64,000 bases of DNA from Cognatishimia sp. F0-27 (GTDB lineage Bacteria > Pseudomonadota > Alphaproteobacteria > Rhodobacterales > Rhodobacteraceae). The stretch's first letter is position 1, and every line of letters starts with the position of its first letter. The notes below the pieces were generated by a model that was not told the DNA's origin, made no database searches, and worked only from the letters and a program-made list of their open reading frames with translations. The position numbers and the translations under genes were made by a program. Below, one piece after another: positions 54,308 to 63,204 of the stretch. The DNA lies in the NCBI RefSeq assembly GCF_020667845.1, contig NZ_JAFMPQ010000002.1:1-64000 (forward strand). Direction: 5' to 3'.

Positions 54308-55710
54308 TTGCACCGCAGACTCTTCTCGACAAGCTTTGGAAGGCGCATGAGATCCGGCGCGATGCGGAGGGTGTTTCCTTGCTGTGGGTGGACCGGCATC
54401 TGGTCCACGAAGGGTCGCATCACGCTTTTGCCAGGCTCAAGGAGCGTGGACAGCGTGTCTATGCGCCCGAGCTGACATTTGCGGTGGTCGATCATTATGC
54501 GCCCACCCGCAACCGCGACACCATCGCCGCGCCAGACATCCGCCGCATGATCGACACGCTGGACGGCAACGCGCAAACCCATGGACTCGAGATCTTCGGC
54601 CTGCGCGACCCGCGTCAGGGTATCGTGCATGTGGTCGGTCCGGAGCAGGGTCTCACGTTACCGGGGTTGTTGATCAATTGCGGAGACAGCCACACCTCCA
54701 CCCATGGCGCGTTTGGTGCTTTGGGCTTCGGGATCGGTGCGACGCAAGTGGCTCATGTGCTTGCCACCCAAACCATCCCGCAACGCAAACCCCGCGCCAT
54801 GCGGATCACAATTGACGGTCGCCTCGCGCCCGGCGTCTCGGCGAAGGATGTCGCGCTTGGCTGGATCGCGCGTCTCGGCACGTCCGGCGCGACCGGGCAC
54901 GCCATCGAATATGCGGGCTCCGCGGTGCGGGCCTTGTCGATGGAGGGGCGCATGACCTTGTGCAACCTCTCCATCGAAGGCGGCGCGCGCTTTGGCATGG
55001 TGGCGCCGGATGAAACCACCTTCGCCTATCTCAAGGGGCGGCCCTATGCGCCCGGCGGGGCAGCCTGGGATGCCGCTGTCGACGACTGGCGCGGGCTCGT
55101 GACCGATGCGGAGGCGCGCTTCGACCGGGAAGTGCGGCTGGATGCGGCCGAGATCGCGCCGACGGTGACATGGGGCACCGCGCCGGATCAGGCCTTGCCG
55201 ATAGACGGGACCGTGCCGGATCCCGCCGGCTTGCCGGATGCAGAGGCCGCCAAGGTGCGCGCCGCACTGGACTACATGGGGCTTGCGCCGGGCAGGCCGA
55301 TTGCCGGAACCCCGGTCGATCAGGTCTTTCTCGGGTCCTGCACAAACGCCCGGATCGAGGACCTGCGCGCGGCGGCGGCGGTGCTTGCCGGGCGGCAGGC
55401 AAAGGTGCCGGGGCTTGTCTCGCCGGGGTCGATGATCGTGCGAAAGCAGGCCGAGGACGAGGGGTTGGACCGGATCTTTATCGAGGCCGGGCTGGACTGG
55501 GTCGCATCTGGCTGTTCGCTCTGCGTGGGCATGAATGGTGACCTCGTGGCGCCGGGCAAACGCTGTGCCTCCTCGACCAACCGCAACTTCCGTGGCCGAC
55601 AAGGGCGCGGTGCCCGCACGCACCTCATGTCGCCGGTCATGGTGGCCGCGGCAGCTGTCACCGGGACGCTGTGTGATGCGCGTCCCCTGTTGAAGGACAG
55701 GGCAGCGTGA
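54304..55710 (+). CDS. second LeuC-like aconitase-family hydratase, large subunit
   Basis: A 468-residue homologue of the leuC product at 14.1 kb. Cluster cysteines are kept in [18 protein letters not shown] and SGCSLCVGMNGDL, and the CGDSHTSTHGAFGALGFG run is intact, so it should be an active [4Fe-4S] hydro-lyase. Because a complete leuC/leuD pair exists elsewhere, this copy probably hydrates another unsaturated diacid (citraconate, dimethylmaleate or similar). It is coupled to gntR by a four-base overlap and to the small subunit by GTGA/TGATG. Confidence 0.88.
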   Translation: MIAPQTLLDKLWKAHEIRRDAEGVSLLWVDRHLVHEGSHHAFARLKERGQRVYAPELTFAVVDHYAPTRNRDTIAAPDIRRMIDTLDGNAQTHGLEIFGLRDPRQGIVHVVGPEQGLTLPGLLINCGDSHTSTHGAFGALGFGIGATQVAHVLATQTIPQRKPRAMRITIDGRLAPGVSAKDVALGWIARLGTSGATGHAIEYAGSAVRALSMEGRMTLCNLSIEGGARFGMVAPDETTFAYLKGRPYAPGGAAWDAAVDDWRGLVTDAEARFDREVRLDAAEIAPTVTWGTAPDQALPIDGTVPDPAGLPDAEAAKVRAALDYMGLAPGRPIAGTPVDQVFLGSCTNARIEDLRAAAAVLAGRQAKVPGLVSPGSMIVRKQAEDEGLDRIFIEAGLDWVASGCSLCVGMNGDLVAPGKRCASSTNRNFRGRQGRGARTHLMSPVMVAAAAVTGTLCDARPLLKDRAA

Positions 55711-56312
55711 TGCGGGGGTGGGATCAGCATGAGGGCCATGCGGTGGCGCTCCCGATCGAGAATATCGATACCGACCAGTTGATCCCTGCGCGGTTCATGT
55801 CGACACCGCGCAGCGAGGGATATGGCCGCTTCCTGCTGCATGACCTGCGGGAGGGCGCGCAGGATTTCCCGCTCGACCGTCACCCGGAGGCCAGCGTTCT
55901 GGTTGCACGCCGGAATTTCGGCTCCGGATCCTCGCGCGAGGCCGCGGTCTATGCGCTTGTGGATGCCGGGTTCCGGGTCGTCATCGCCCCGAGTTTCGGC
56001 GACATCTTTGCCGGCAATGCGGTCAATAACGGATTGCTTCCTGCGGCGCTTCCAGAAGACATGGTTGACCAAATGATCCGGTCCCTGGGGGATGGGGCCG
56101 CGCCTGTGCGGGTGGATCTGGAGGCCGGATTGATCCGGATGGGTGGCGCCGAACACAGATTTGACCTTGATCCCACATGGGGTCTCAAGCTGCGCAACGG
56201 TTGGGATGATATCGACCTGACGGCGCAGCATTCCGACGCGATAGCGCAGTTTGCAGAGCGGCGCGCAACACGGTTTCCCTGGGCCTGGCCCGGGGCAAAA
56301 CGATCCGTCTGA
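55707..56312 (+). CDS. second LeuD-like small subunit, diverged
   Basis: A 201-residue swivel subunit partnering the adjacent large subunit. Compared with the canonical leuD here, the substrate-specificity loop IPKQYLKT is IPARFMST (26-33), and [14 protein letters not shown] is NFGSGSSREAAVYA (70-83). Both changes lie at positions that shape the substrate pocket, supporting a different diacid as substrate. GTG 55707 and ATG 55710 are both possible starts; GAAGGA at 55692 suits the former. Confidence 0.85.
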   Translation: MMRGWDQHEGHAVALPIENIDTDQLIPARFMSTPRSEGYGRFLLHDLREGAQDFPLDRHPEASVLVARRNFGSGSSREAAVYALVDAGFRVVIAPSFGDIFAGNAVNNGLLPAALPEDMVDQMIRSLGDGAAPVRVDLEAGLIRMGGAEHRFDLDPTWGLKLRNGWDDIDLTAQHSDAIAQFAERRATRFPWAWPGAKRSV

Positions 56313-56396
56313 CCGGATCAAGACAAAGGCGCGGGGAGCAGCGCCAGAGACCAACGGGAGGGGCGGCAGGGCCGTCCGCCACAATAAGGAGAAGAC

Positions 56397-57401
56397 ATGA
56401 TGAAGATGACCTTGATGGGCGGCCTTGTCGCCGGAACGGCGCTGGTGGGTGTTGCGGCGCATGCCGAAGAGACCATCAGCGCGGTGCATGCGTTTCCCGA
56501 AACGCTGGTCTACACCAAGAGCTTTCTGGAATTTGTCGACAAGGTGAATGAGGCCGGTGAAGGCGTGATCCAGATCGAGGTCCGCGGCGGCCCCGAGGCG
56601 ATTGGCATGTTCCAGCAGCCTGATGCGGTCCGCAACGGCGTGGTGGACATGGTCTATACCCCGGGCAGCTTCTATGCAGGCACCCTGCCCGAGAAGGATG
56701 CGCTTGTGGGGTCCAACCTCACCGCTGTGGAAACGCGCGAAAACGGCGGTATTGCCCTGATCGACGAAATTCACCAGTCCAAGATGGGTGTGAAATACCT
56801 TGGCTGGTTTGACAGCAATGTCTCCTACAACCTGTGGTCCGTGGAAGAGCCGCAAACGGATGAGAATGGCAACCTGCTGATCGAAGACTGGAAACTGCGC
56901 GGCAACGCGGTCTACAACGCATTCTTCACCGAGTATCTCGGCGCGCAGGTCATCGATTTGCCGACCACCGACGTGTATTCCGGCCTTGAGCGCGGTGTGG
57001 TCAATGCCACGGGCTGGACGCAGATCGGCCTGATCGACCTGAAGTGGAACGAGTTCCTGAACTGGCGCATCGAACCCAACTTCTTCTCGACCGACCTTGG
57101 CGTGATCGTGAATCTCGATACGTGGAACGGTTTGTCCGAAGAGGCCCGCACCATCCTGCAGGACGTGGCGATCGAGCACGAAGCGTCTTCGGCTGCCAAG
57201 CTTGGCGCGATGCGTGACGAACAATTCGCGGCGCTCGAAGAGGGCGGCATGCAGGTCTTCGAACTCGAAGGCGAGGCGCGCGACAATTATCTCGCCGCCG
57301 CACGCGAAAAAACGTTCGAGCGGATGCGCACGCAGATGGAAGCGCATCCGGACGGTCTGGCCAACTATGACCGTCTGATCGAACTCTTTTACGCGGACTG
57401 A
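56397..57401 (+). CDS. dctP: TRAP transporter substrate-binding protein (DctP family)
   Basis: A 334-residue periplasmic receptor with a signal peptide ending AAHAEE (about residue 24). DctP-family runs GGPEAIGMFQQPDAVRNGVV, and TTDVYSGLERGVVNATGWTQ are present. These proteins bind carboxylates and deliver them to the DctQM permease using a sodium gradient. It follows the LeuD-like gene by 84 nt and has AAGGAG upstream. Ligand is unknown; the island suggests a substituted dicarboxylate or imide-derived acid. Confidence 0.93.
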   Translation: MMKMTLMGGLVAGTALVGVAAHAEETISAVHAFPETLVYTKSFLEFVDKVNEAGEGVIQIEVRGGPEAIGMFQQPDAVRNGVVDMVYTPGSFYAGTLPEKDALVGSNLTAVETRENGGIALIDEIHQSKMGVKYLGWFDSNVSYNLWSVEEPQTDENGNLLIEDWKLRGNAVYNAFFTEYLGAQVIDLPTTDVYSGLERGVVNATGWTQIGLIDLKWNEFLNWRIEPNFFSTDLGVIVNLDTWNGLSEEARTILQDVAIEHEASSAAKLGAMRDEQFAALEEGGMQVFELEGEARDNYLAAAREKTFERMRTQMEAHPDGLANYDRLIELFYAD

Positions 57402-57450
57402 TCGCATAATGGGCAGGTGTCCGGAAGGTCGGTCATCCGCCGAAAGGGGT

Positions 57451-57508
57451 GGGGGCGCTGCCCCCGTCCCGTTGGGACTCCCCCGGGATATTTGAAGCCC
57501 AAAGAAAC
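57451..57508 (+). repeat. roseobacter-type extragenic palindromic element, copy B
   Basis: GGGGGC-GCT-GCCCCC (57451-57465) is followed by a second hairpin GTCCC-GTT-GGGAC, then CTCCCCCGGGATATTTG and AAAGAAAC, the same order as the copy at 21.6 kb. Here it sits inside the TRAP operon, in the 191-nt gap between dctP and dctQ. Such a hairpin could protect the abundant dctP message and lower permease expression. Confidence 0.65.
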
Positions 57509-57592
57509 GCGCGGGCTCTCGGGCCTCGGAAGGCACGAGAATCTGCCTCCTGTTCGAGAGACCATGCGCGTCGAGGAAGGTGGAATGCAGGT

Positions 57593-58099
57593 ATGAAAGC
57601 CGCGATCCGGATCTATGATGGGCTCATTCTTGCCATGGCGCTTGTCGCCGCCTTGATGCTTGTGTGGCTCATGGTGTCGATCGTGCTGTCGGTCACGATG
57701 CGAAACCTTGGTGTCCAGCCGTTTGCCTGGCTCTTCACCTCGTCTGAATATGCCTTGCTGTACATGACGATGCTGGGATCGCCATGGTTGGTCCGGGAAA
57801 AGGGCCATGTGCATATCGAGCTTGTCACGGCGGCGTTGCCGGGCCCGGCGCGGCGGGTGGTGAGCCGCTCGGTTTCCGCGCTTTGCGTTCTGGTCTGCGT
57901 GATCCTCGCATGGAAGGGCGGGGAGCTCTTTATGACCAATGTCGAGCGCAGGGATTTTGACGTGCGGGCCTATTTCACACCGAAATGGATCCTGACTATC
58001 GCCTTTCCGATCAGCTTTGGCCTGATGGCGGTCGAGTTCGGCCGCTATGTCTTTGGCCGGGAACTGCTGCATTCGGGTGAAGCGGGTATCCACGATTGA
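57593..58099 (+). CDS. dctQ: TRAP transporter small permease (DctQ)
   Basis: A 168-residue membrane protein with four helices (about 10-35, 47-66, 85-108 and 127-150). The pattern WLFTSSEYALLYMTMLGSPW then LVREKGHVHIEL is the DctQ signature. It forms the inner-membrane complex with DctM. ATG 57593 has AGGAAGG about 14 nt upstream. A repeat element separates it from dctP; dctM follows after 54 nt. Confidence 0.9.
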   Translation: MKAAIRIYDGLILAMALVAALMLVWLMVSIVLSVTMRNLGVQPFAWLFTSSEYALLYMTMLGSPWLVREKGHVHIELVTAALPGPARRVVSRSVSALCVLVCVILAWKGGELFMTNVERRDFDVRAYFTPKWILTIAFPISFGLMAVEFGRYVFGRELLHSGEAGIHD

Positions 58100-58153
58100 G
58101 ACAGGATCGAAAACGCGCGTTCTGCGCCTGCGCAGCTGACGAGGGGTCATCGC

Positions 58154-59461
58154 ATGGAGTGGTTTGAGGCGCTGGCTCTGCTTTTGGGCAGTATCGTGGT
58201 GCTCATGGCGATCGGGATGCCGGTCGCGCTTGCCTTTTTGGCGGCAAACATCATGGGCGCCTGGGTTTTCATGGGCGGTGCGGTTGGCATCACGCAGTTG
58301 CTCAACAACGGGTTCGGCTCGCTCACGACCTTTGCGCTTGTTCCGATCCCGCTCTTTCTCCTGATGGGAGAGATCTTCTTTCACACCGGGCTCGGGGCGC
58401 GGATGTTCAACGCCATTGACCGGTTGCTCGGGCGCCTGCCGGGGCGGTTGTCTTACGTGACGGTTCTGGGTGGCACGGGCTTTTCCACCCTGTCGGGGTC
58501 ATCCATGGGATCCACGGCCTTGCTTGGCAGCCTGATGGTGCCGGAGATGACCAAGCGCGGCTACAAGAAGCACATGTCGATCGGGCCCATACTCGGCACC
58601 GGCGGGCTTGCGATCATCATTCCGCCCTCTGCCCTTGCGGTGCTTCTGGCGACGCTGGCCCAGATCGATGTGGGCGCGCTTCTGATTGCAGGGGTTGTCC
58701 CGGGTCTGATCCTCGCGGGGTTTTACATCGGGACGATCTGGCTGCAGACGCGGATCGATCCGGACGCGGCGCCCGCCTATGACGTGGACCCGATGACGCT
58801 CGCCGCCCGGTTGGGGCTTTTCCTGCGCGACGTGGTGCCGATGGTCGGGTTGATGATCGTGATCGTCATCATGATGATCGGGGGGATTGTCACGCCGTCG
58901 GAAGCTGCGGCCTTCGGCGCGCTCGGGGTGCTCATCCTCGCGCTTGTCTTTCGCTGCCTGACCTGGGAGGCGATAAAGCGCTCCGTCACCGGAGCGCTCA
59001 AGGTCACGCTGATGGCCTATCTCATCGTTTTCGGCTCGGCGACCTTCAGTCAGCTGCTCGCGTTCTCGGGCGCATCGCGCGGGCTGATTTCCTGGGCCAC
59101 GGGCTTTGAGCTCGACCCTGTCATGATGCTCCTCGTGATGTTCGCGGTGCTGCTTGTGCTGGGCATGTTCATGGAGCAGATCTCCATCATGTTGCTCACC
59201 GTTCCGATTTTCTTCCCCTTGGCGGTGCAGCTTGGATTTGATCCGGTTTGGTTCGGGCTGATCATGCTGCTTGCGCTGGAGATCAGCTTCACGACACCGC
59301 CCTTCGGTTTGTTGCTTTTCGTGATGAAAGGGGTCGCGCCAAAGGAGACCACGATGCGCGACATTTATCTGTCCGCGATCCCGTTTATCCTGTGCTCGCT
59401 TTGTGTTGTCGCGCTGTTGATCCTGTTTCCGTCATTGGCGCTCTGGTTGCCGGGGCGCTAG
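58154..59461 (+). CDS. dctM: TRAP transporter large permease (DctM)
   Basis: A 435-residue membrane protein of the DctM type, with about twelve helices carrying substrate and sodium. Family runs are IGMPVALAFLAANIMGAW, STLSGSSMGSTALLGSLMVP, GTGGLAIIIPPSALAVLLAT and LALEISFTTPPFGLLLFVMK. It completes the TRAP system. Its TAG stop is interlocked with that of the convergent next gene through one CTAG. Confidence 0.95.
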   Translation: MEWFEALALLLGSIVVLMAIGMPVALAFLAANIMGAWVFMGGAVGITQLLNNGFGSLTTFALVPIPLFLLMGEIFFHTGLGARMFNAIDRLLGRLPGRLSYVTVLGGTGFSTLSGSSMGSTALLGSLMVPEMTKRGYKKHMSIGPILGTGGLAIIIPPSALAVLLATLAQIDVGALLIAGVVPGLILAGFYIGTIWLQTRIDPDAAPAYDVDPMTLAARLGLFLRDVVPMVGLMIVIVIMMIGGIVTPSEAAAFGALGVLILALVFRCLTWEAIKRSVTGALKVTLMAYLIVFGSATFSQLLAFSGASRGLISWATGFELDPVMMLLVMFAVLLVLGMFMEQISIMLLTVPIFFPLAVQLGFDPVWFGLIMLLALEISFTTPPFGLLLFVMKGVAPKETTMRDIYLSAIPFILCSLCVVALLILFPSLALWLPGR

Positions 59462-59892
59462 GCGCGGCCCATGACGCGCGCCCGGCAGTCTTCGCAGAGC
59501 AAGGGCAGTCCGAAGCGGGAGGCCGTGGTCAGAAGCGGCAGCAACGCGGAGGGGCGGACAAGGAACGCGGCTTCGGACAACGCGACATCGCGCTGTTGTT
59601 CGGTCGCAGCCATGACAAAGCGCGCAACCGAGAGCTCATCTTCTGACCAGCCCTCCGCTGTTTCCGGCAGGATTGTCAGACAGCGCCAACCGTGACGGTC
59701 CATCAGCGCCAGCATCTCCTCGAAGGCGCGCAGGCAGCCGCGTGCGCGGGCGACTCCGAGGCTTTTGCACAGATCTTTCCACGCGGCGGCTTGGTGCGCT
59801 TCCCCGGCGTGCCAGGCGCGCAGCAGCGCGATCACCCGGCGCTCCGGTCCGCGCAAGGACGACGCGGTCGCGGTGATGGATGTCTGATGCAC
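59458..59892 (-). CDS. conserved hypothetical protein with C-terminal CxxC
   Basis: A 144-residue soluble protein, helical by composition, ending FGLPLLCEDCRARVMGRA with one CxxC pair. I recognise no family. GTG 59892 is preceded by GGGAGG at good spacing, which supports real translation. It converges on dctM with stop codons that overlap in CTAG. It may belong to the housekeeping block to its right rather than to the catabolic island. Confidence 0.6.
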   Translation of the reverse strand: MHQTSITATASSLRGPERRVIALLRAWHAGEAHQAAAWKDLCKSLGVARARGCLRAFEEMLALMDRHGWRCLTILPETAEGWSEDELSVARFVMAATEQQRDVALSEAAFLVRPSALLPLLTTASRFGLPLLCEDCRARVMGRA

Positions 59893-60003
59893 GGCGGACC
59901 TCCCTCAAGGGTTGGCCCTATCTGACTAAAACACTCAGAAATATGCAAGCCGTTTCTCGACACGCCGCGCGGCGCGGCGCTTGAGGGCATCGATCGCAGC
60001 GTC

Positions 60004-61188
60004 TCAGGAAGACAGGCCCGCTTCGGCTTCTATGGCGCGGCGCGATTTGCGCGCGCGTTCGGTTGCGGATTTGAGCTGCCCACAGGCGGCCATGATATCC
60101 TCGCCTCGCGGTGTGCGGATCGGCGACGCATAGCCCGCCTTGTGCACGATATCGGCAAAGGCTTCGATCCGGGACCAGTCGGACCGCTCATAGGGGGCAC
60201 CGGGCCATTCGTTGAACGGGATCAGGTTTATCTTGGCCGGGATACCCTGGATCAGCTTCACGAGGCGGCGGGCATCGGCATCGCTGTCATTGACATCCTT
60301 GAGCATCACATATTCGAAGGTGATCCGCTCCGAGTTCGACAAGCGCGGATAGGCCCGCAGCGCGTCGAGCAGGCTTTCGATATTCCACCGCTTGTTGATC
60401 GGAACAAGCTTGTCCCGTACCGCGTCGGTCGTTGCATGGAAGCTGACCGCCATCAGGCAGCCGATCTCCTCGGCACAGCGCGCAATCTCCGGCACGACGC
60501 CGGATGTCGACAGGGTGATCCGACGCCGCGACAGCGCAATGCCTTCACCGTCCATCGCGATATTCATCGCGTCGCGCACATTGTCGAAGTTATAGAGCGG
60601 CTCGCCCATCCCCATGAGGACGATATTGCTCAGAAGCCGGGTCTCGTCTTTTGGCGCGCCGGGGGTCGGCCATTCGTCGAGGTCGTCGCGTGCGAGCATG
60701 ATCTGGCCCACGATCTCGCCGGCCGTGAGGTTGCGCACCAGCTTCTGGGTGCCTGTATGACAGAAGGAGCAGGTCAGCGTGCAACCAACCTGGCTCGAAA
60801 TACAAAGCGTGCCACGGTCGGTCTCGGGGATATAGACAACCTCGACCTCATGCCCGCCGGCAATCCGGACAAGGTATTTGCGCGTTCCATCGGCAGAAAC
60901 CTGGCGCGAGACAACCTCGGGCAGGCTGATCTCGAAGCGATCCGCCAGAAGGGCGCGGTAATCCTTGGAAAGATTGGTCATCTGCGCAAAGTCACGCACG
61001 CCCCAGTGATAGACCCATTGCCAGACCTGGTTCAGCCGCATCTTGATCTGCTTTTCGGGCGTGCCCGCTTCCAGAAGGGCCGTGCGCATGCCGTCACGGG
61101 TCAACCCGACAAGGTTGGTCTTGTCGCTGTCCGGCAGTTTGCGCGGAATCGTCATCACGTCCTGTGTGATCGGTGCTGAGCTCGACAT
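60004..61188 (-). CDS. rlmN: 23S rRNA/tRNA adenine-C2 methyltransferase RlmN
   Basis: A 394-residue radical-SAM enzyme methylating C2 of A2503 in 23S rRNA and A37 in some tRNAs. The [4Fe-4S] motif C136-x3-C140-x2-C143 ([16 protein letters not shown]), [17 protein letters not shown] and [20 protein letters not shown] are canonical, with the second catalytic Cys near the C terminus (IMAACGQL). Start 61188 removes a 71-residue non-homologous extension. Confidence 0.97.
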   Translation of the reverse strand: MSSSAPITQDVMTIPRKLPDSDKTNLVGLTRDGMRTALLEAGTPEKQIKMRLNQVWQWVYHWGVRDFAQMTNLSKDYRALLADRFEISLPEVVSRQVSADGTRKYLVRIAGGHEVEVVYIPETDRGTLCISSQVGCTLTCSFCHTGTQKLVRNLTAGEIVGQIMLARDDLDEWPTPGAPKDETRLLSNIVLMGMGEPLYNFDNVRDAMNIAMDGEGIALSRRRITLSTSGVVPEIARCAEEIGCLMAVSFHATTDAVRDKLVPINKRWNIESLLDALRAYPRLSNSERITFEYVMLKDVNDSDADARRLVKLIQGIPAKINLIPFNEWPGAPYERSDWSRIEAFADIVHKAGYASPIRTPRGEDIMAACGQLKSATERARKSRRAIEAEAGLSS

Positions 61189-61464
61189 GGCAACTCTCTC
61201 GTCTGGGAAGCCTCGCCCATACAGGATTCGGCAGAAAAGACAAAGGGCGCGGCAATGACGCGCCCCGACCCTGTTTGGTGATGTATGGCGCGGCGACGGG
61301 GCCGCAAGGCCCGCGTGGTGGGCCTTTGCCATAGAAGCCTCGCCTGCGCCACGTCCGCACCATGCGATAAGCCTGATGGCAAATGCGCCTCCCGGCCTCA
61401 ATCGCCAAGGGACAGGATCAGAACGGCAGCACGCCGCTGCTCCGCATGCCGCCTTGTGCTGGGA

Positions 61465-62001
61465 TCAGCTCGAGCAGCGCCGTTCGGCGTCTTCTATCGC
61501 GGCGGTGAAGCCGAGCAGGGAGAACGTGTCCTTTGTCGTGGTGCCGCGCGACGATACCGCGGTCAGCACTGCATTCGCCCCGCGCTTCATGGCGGTCACG
61601 AGCTTGGCGTCATCCTGCGCTGTCGGCGGCCAGGCCCATTCGCCCTCGGTATAGAGCTCGAATTCCGTGCCACCGATATCCACGTTCACGGTAGACCCGT
61701 TTGCGAAGGGATACCCCCCGGTAAAGGCGACCTGCCCGCTCACGTTATCGCCCGGACGATAGAACACCATGAGAAGGATGTCGCCCCGGGTCACGGCAAC
61801 GACCCGGCCATCCTTGGTGTTCACGCTTTCCTTGTAGGTCGTCACGGCCCAGCACTCGCGGGGGTTTTGCTCTTCGAAAACCGACCAGTCCGTCATGGCA
61901 TCCACGCGCGATGTGCTCTCTTCCTGAGCCATTGCCACGCCGGCCATACACGCCAAACCAATCAGACCCGCGCCGATCGTCCGCCCAAGTCCTGTTGTCA
62001 T
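61465..62001 (-). CDS. invasion-associated locus B (IalB)-family secreted protein
   Basis: A 178-residue exported protein: signal peptide to about residue 26 (GLIGLACMAGVAMAQ), then the IalB pattern DWSVFEEQNPRECWAVTTYK, VTRGDILLMVFYRPG and a C-terminal SLLGFTAAIEDAERRC. IalB-like proteins are common periplasmic proteins in alphaproteobacteria, best known from Bartonella; their role here is unknown. GGAGG precedes ATG 62001. It stands upstream of rlmN with a 276-nt gap. Confidence 0.87.
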   Translation of the reverse strand: MTTGLGRTIGAGLIGLACMAGVAMAQEESTSRVDAMTDWSVFEEQNPRECWAVTTYKESVNTKDGRVVAVTRGDILLMVFYRPGDNVSGQVAFTGGYPFANGSTVNVDIGGTEFELYTEGEWAWPPTAQDDAKLVTAMKRGANAVLTAVSSRGTTTKDTFSLLGFTAAIEDAERRCSS

Positions 62002-62172
62002 TCCTGCAGCCTCCAGCTGTCCATGCCCCAAAAACATGCATCAATCCGTGACCCCGTTCCGAGCCTTATCAGGATCGATGTGTCATTTATCCTCGACGCG
62101 GGTAGAATACGCTGAAAAAACGGTGCTCTGAAAGCCCTGTTGGCAGATTATCGCTCAGACGTGAGGTATCCA

Positions 62173-63171
62173 ATGACCCAGAGAGCCGCTCCCATGGTCG
62201 AGATCCACCGTGGCCCCTTCGTGGAAAGCCTGCATTGCGGTCATGCCGTCCTTTGGGACAGGTCTGCCGGGATGGTTGAAGCCTGGGGTGATCCGGGGGC
62301 GATCTGTCTGCCGCGAAGCGCGATCAAGATGATTCAGGCCCTGCCACTCGTGGCATCCGGGGCGGCGGACGCTGCGGGGCTGACATTGCGACACCTTGCG
62401 CTGGCCTGTGCCTCGCATGAGGGTGCCCCAATGCATGTCGGGCTGGTGCGCGAGTGGCTCGCGGATCAGGAGCTCGATGAAAGGGCGCTGGTCTGTGGGC
62501 CGCAGATGTCACGCGACAGGGATCTGAAGCTTCAGATGATCCGGGCCGGTGAAAGCGGTGAGCGGGTGCATAACAATTGCTCGGGCAAGCATGTGGGCTT
62601 TCTCACGCTGGCGCGGCACCTCGGGGCGGACCTGGACTATTGCGATCCGTCGCACCCGGTGCAGGTGGGGGTGCTTGAGATGTTCAATGCCCTGACCGAC
62701 GAAACCAGCCCGGGATTCGGGATCGACGGGTGTTCCGCGCCGAACCACGCGGCCTCGATCGCGGGGATCGCCCGCGCGATGGCGTTCTTTGCCAGCGCGC
62801 ACAAGCGCGACAACAAGCGCAGCCTTGGCGCAGCGCTTCTTGTGAAGGCAATGGCCACACATCCGGAGCTTGTGGCAGGCAAGGGCCGTGCCTGCACGCT
62901 TCTGATGCGGGCGGCGCGAGAGCCGCTGGTGGTCAAGACCGGCGCGGAGGGCTTCTTTATCGCGATCCTGCCGAAGCGGCAGCAGGGCATTGCCCTCAAG
63001 ATCGCCGACGGCGCAACGCGCGCGTCCAATTGCGCAATCGCGGCGCTGCTTGTGCGCATGGGAGCGCTGGAGGCGGACCATCCGGATGTGGCCCGCTTCC
63101 TGAAACCGGAGATCCGCAATTGGGATGGCAAGGTAACCGGACACATGGCTCCCGTCGCGGGGCTGATCTGA
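62173..63171 (+). CDS. L-asparaginase, Rhizobium etli AnsA (ReAII) type
   Basis: A 332-residue asparaginase of the beta-lactamase-like class described in Rhizobium etli. The Ser-x-x-Lys pair is S49/K52 (LPRSAIKMIQ); the zinc and catalytic residues C136 and K139 (NNCSGKH) and C187 (GIDGCSAPNHA) are all present, closely matching the S48, K51, C135, K138 and C189 set of the R. etli enzyme. ATG 62173 has GAGG upstream; an earlier TTG frame is less likely. It stands alone. Confidence 0.9.
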   Translation: MTQRAAPMVEIHRGPFVESLHCGHAVLWDRSAGMVEAWGDPGAICLPRSAIKMIQALPLVASGAADAAGLTLRHLALACASHEGAPMHVGLVREWLADQELDERALVCGPQMSRDRDLKLQMIRAGESGERVHNNCSGKHVGFLTLARHLGADLDYCDPSHPVQVGVLEMFNALTDETSPGFGIDGCSAPNHAASIAGIARAMAFFASAHKRDNKRSLGAALLVKAMATHPELVAGKGRACTLLMRAAREPLVVKTGAEGFFIAILPKRQQGIALKIADGATRASNCAIAALLVRMGALEADHPDVARFLKPEIRNWDGKVTGHMAPVAGLI

Positions 63172-63204
63172 CCCCGGTTTGGCGGCCGCTGCGGTTCGGG
63201 TCGT

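Noticed and set aside
54304-56312. Duplicate leucine-biosynthesis leuCD
   Set aside because: A canonical pair is present at 12.4-15.5 kb; this one is co-regulated with catabolic and TRAP genes and its small subunit is changed at substrate positions.
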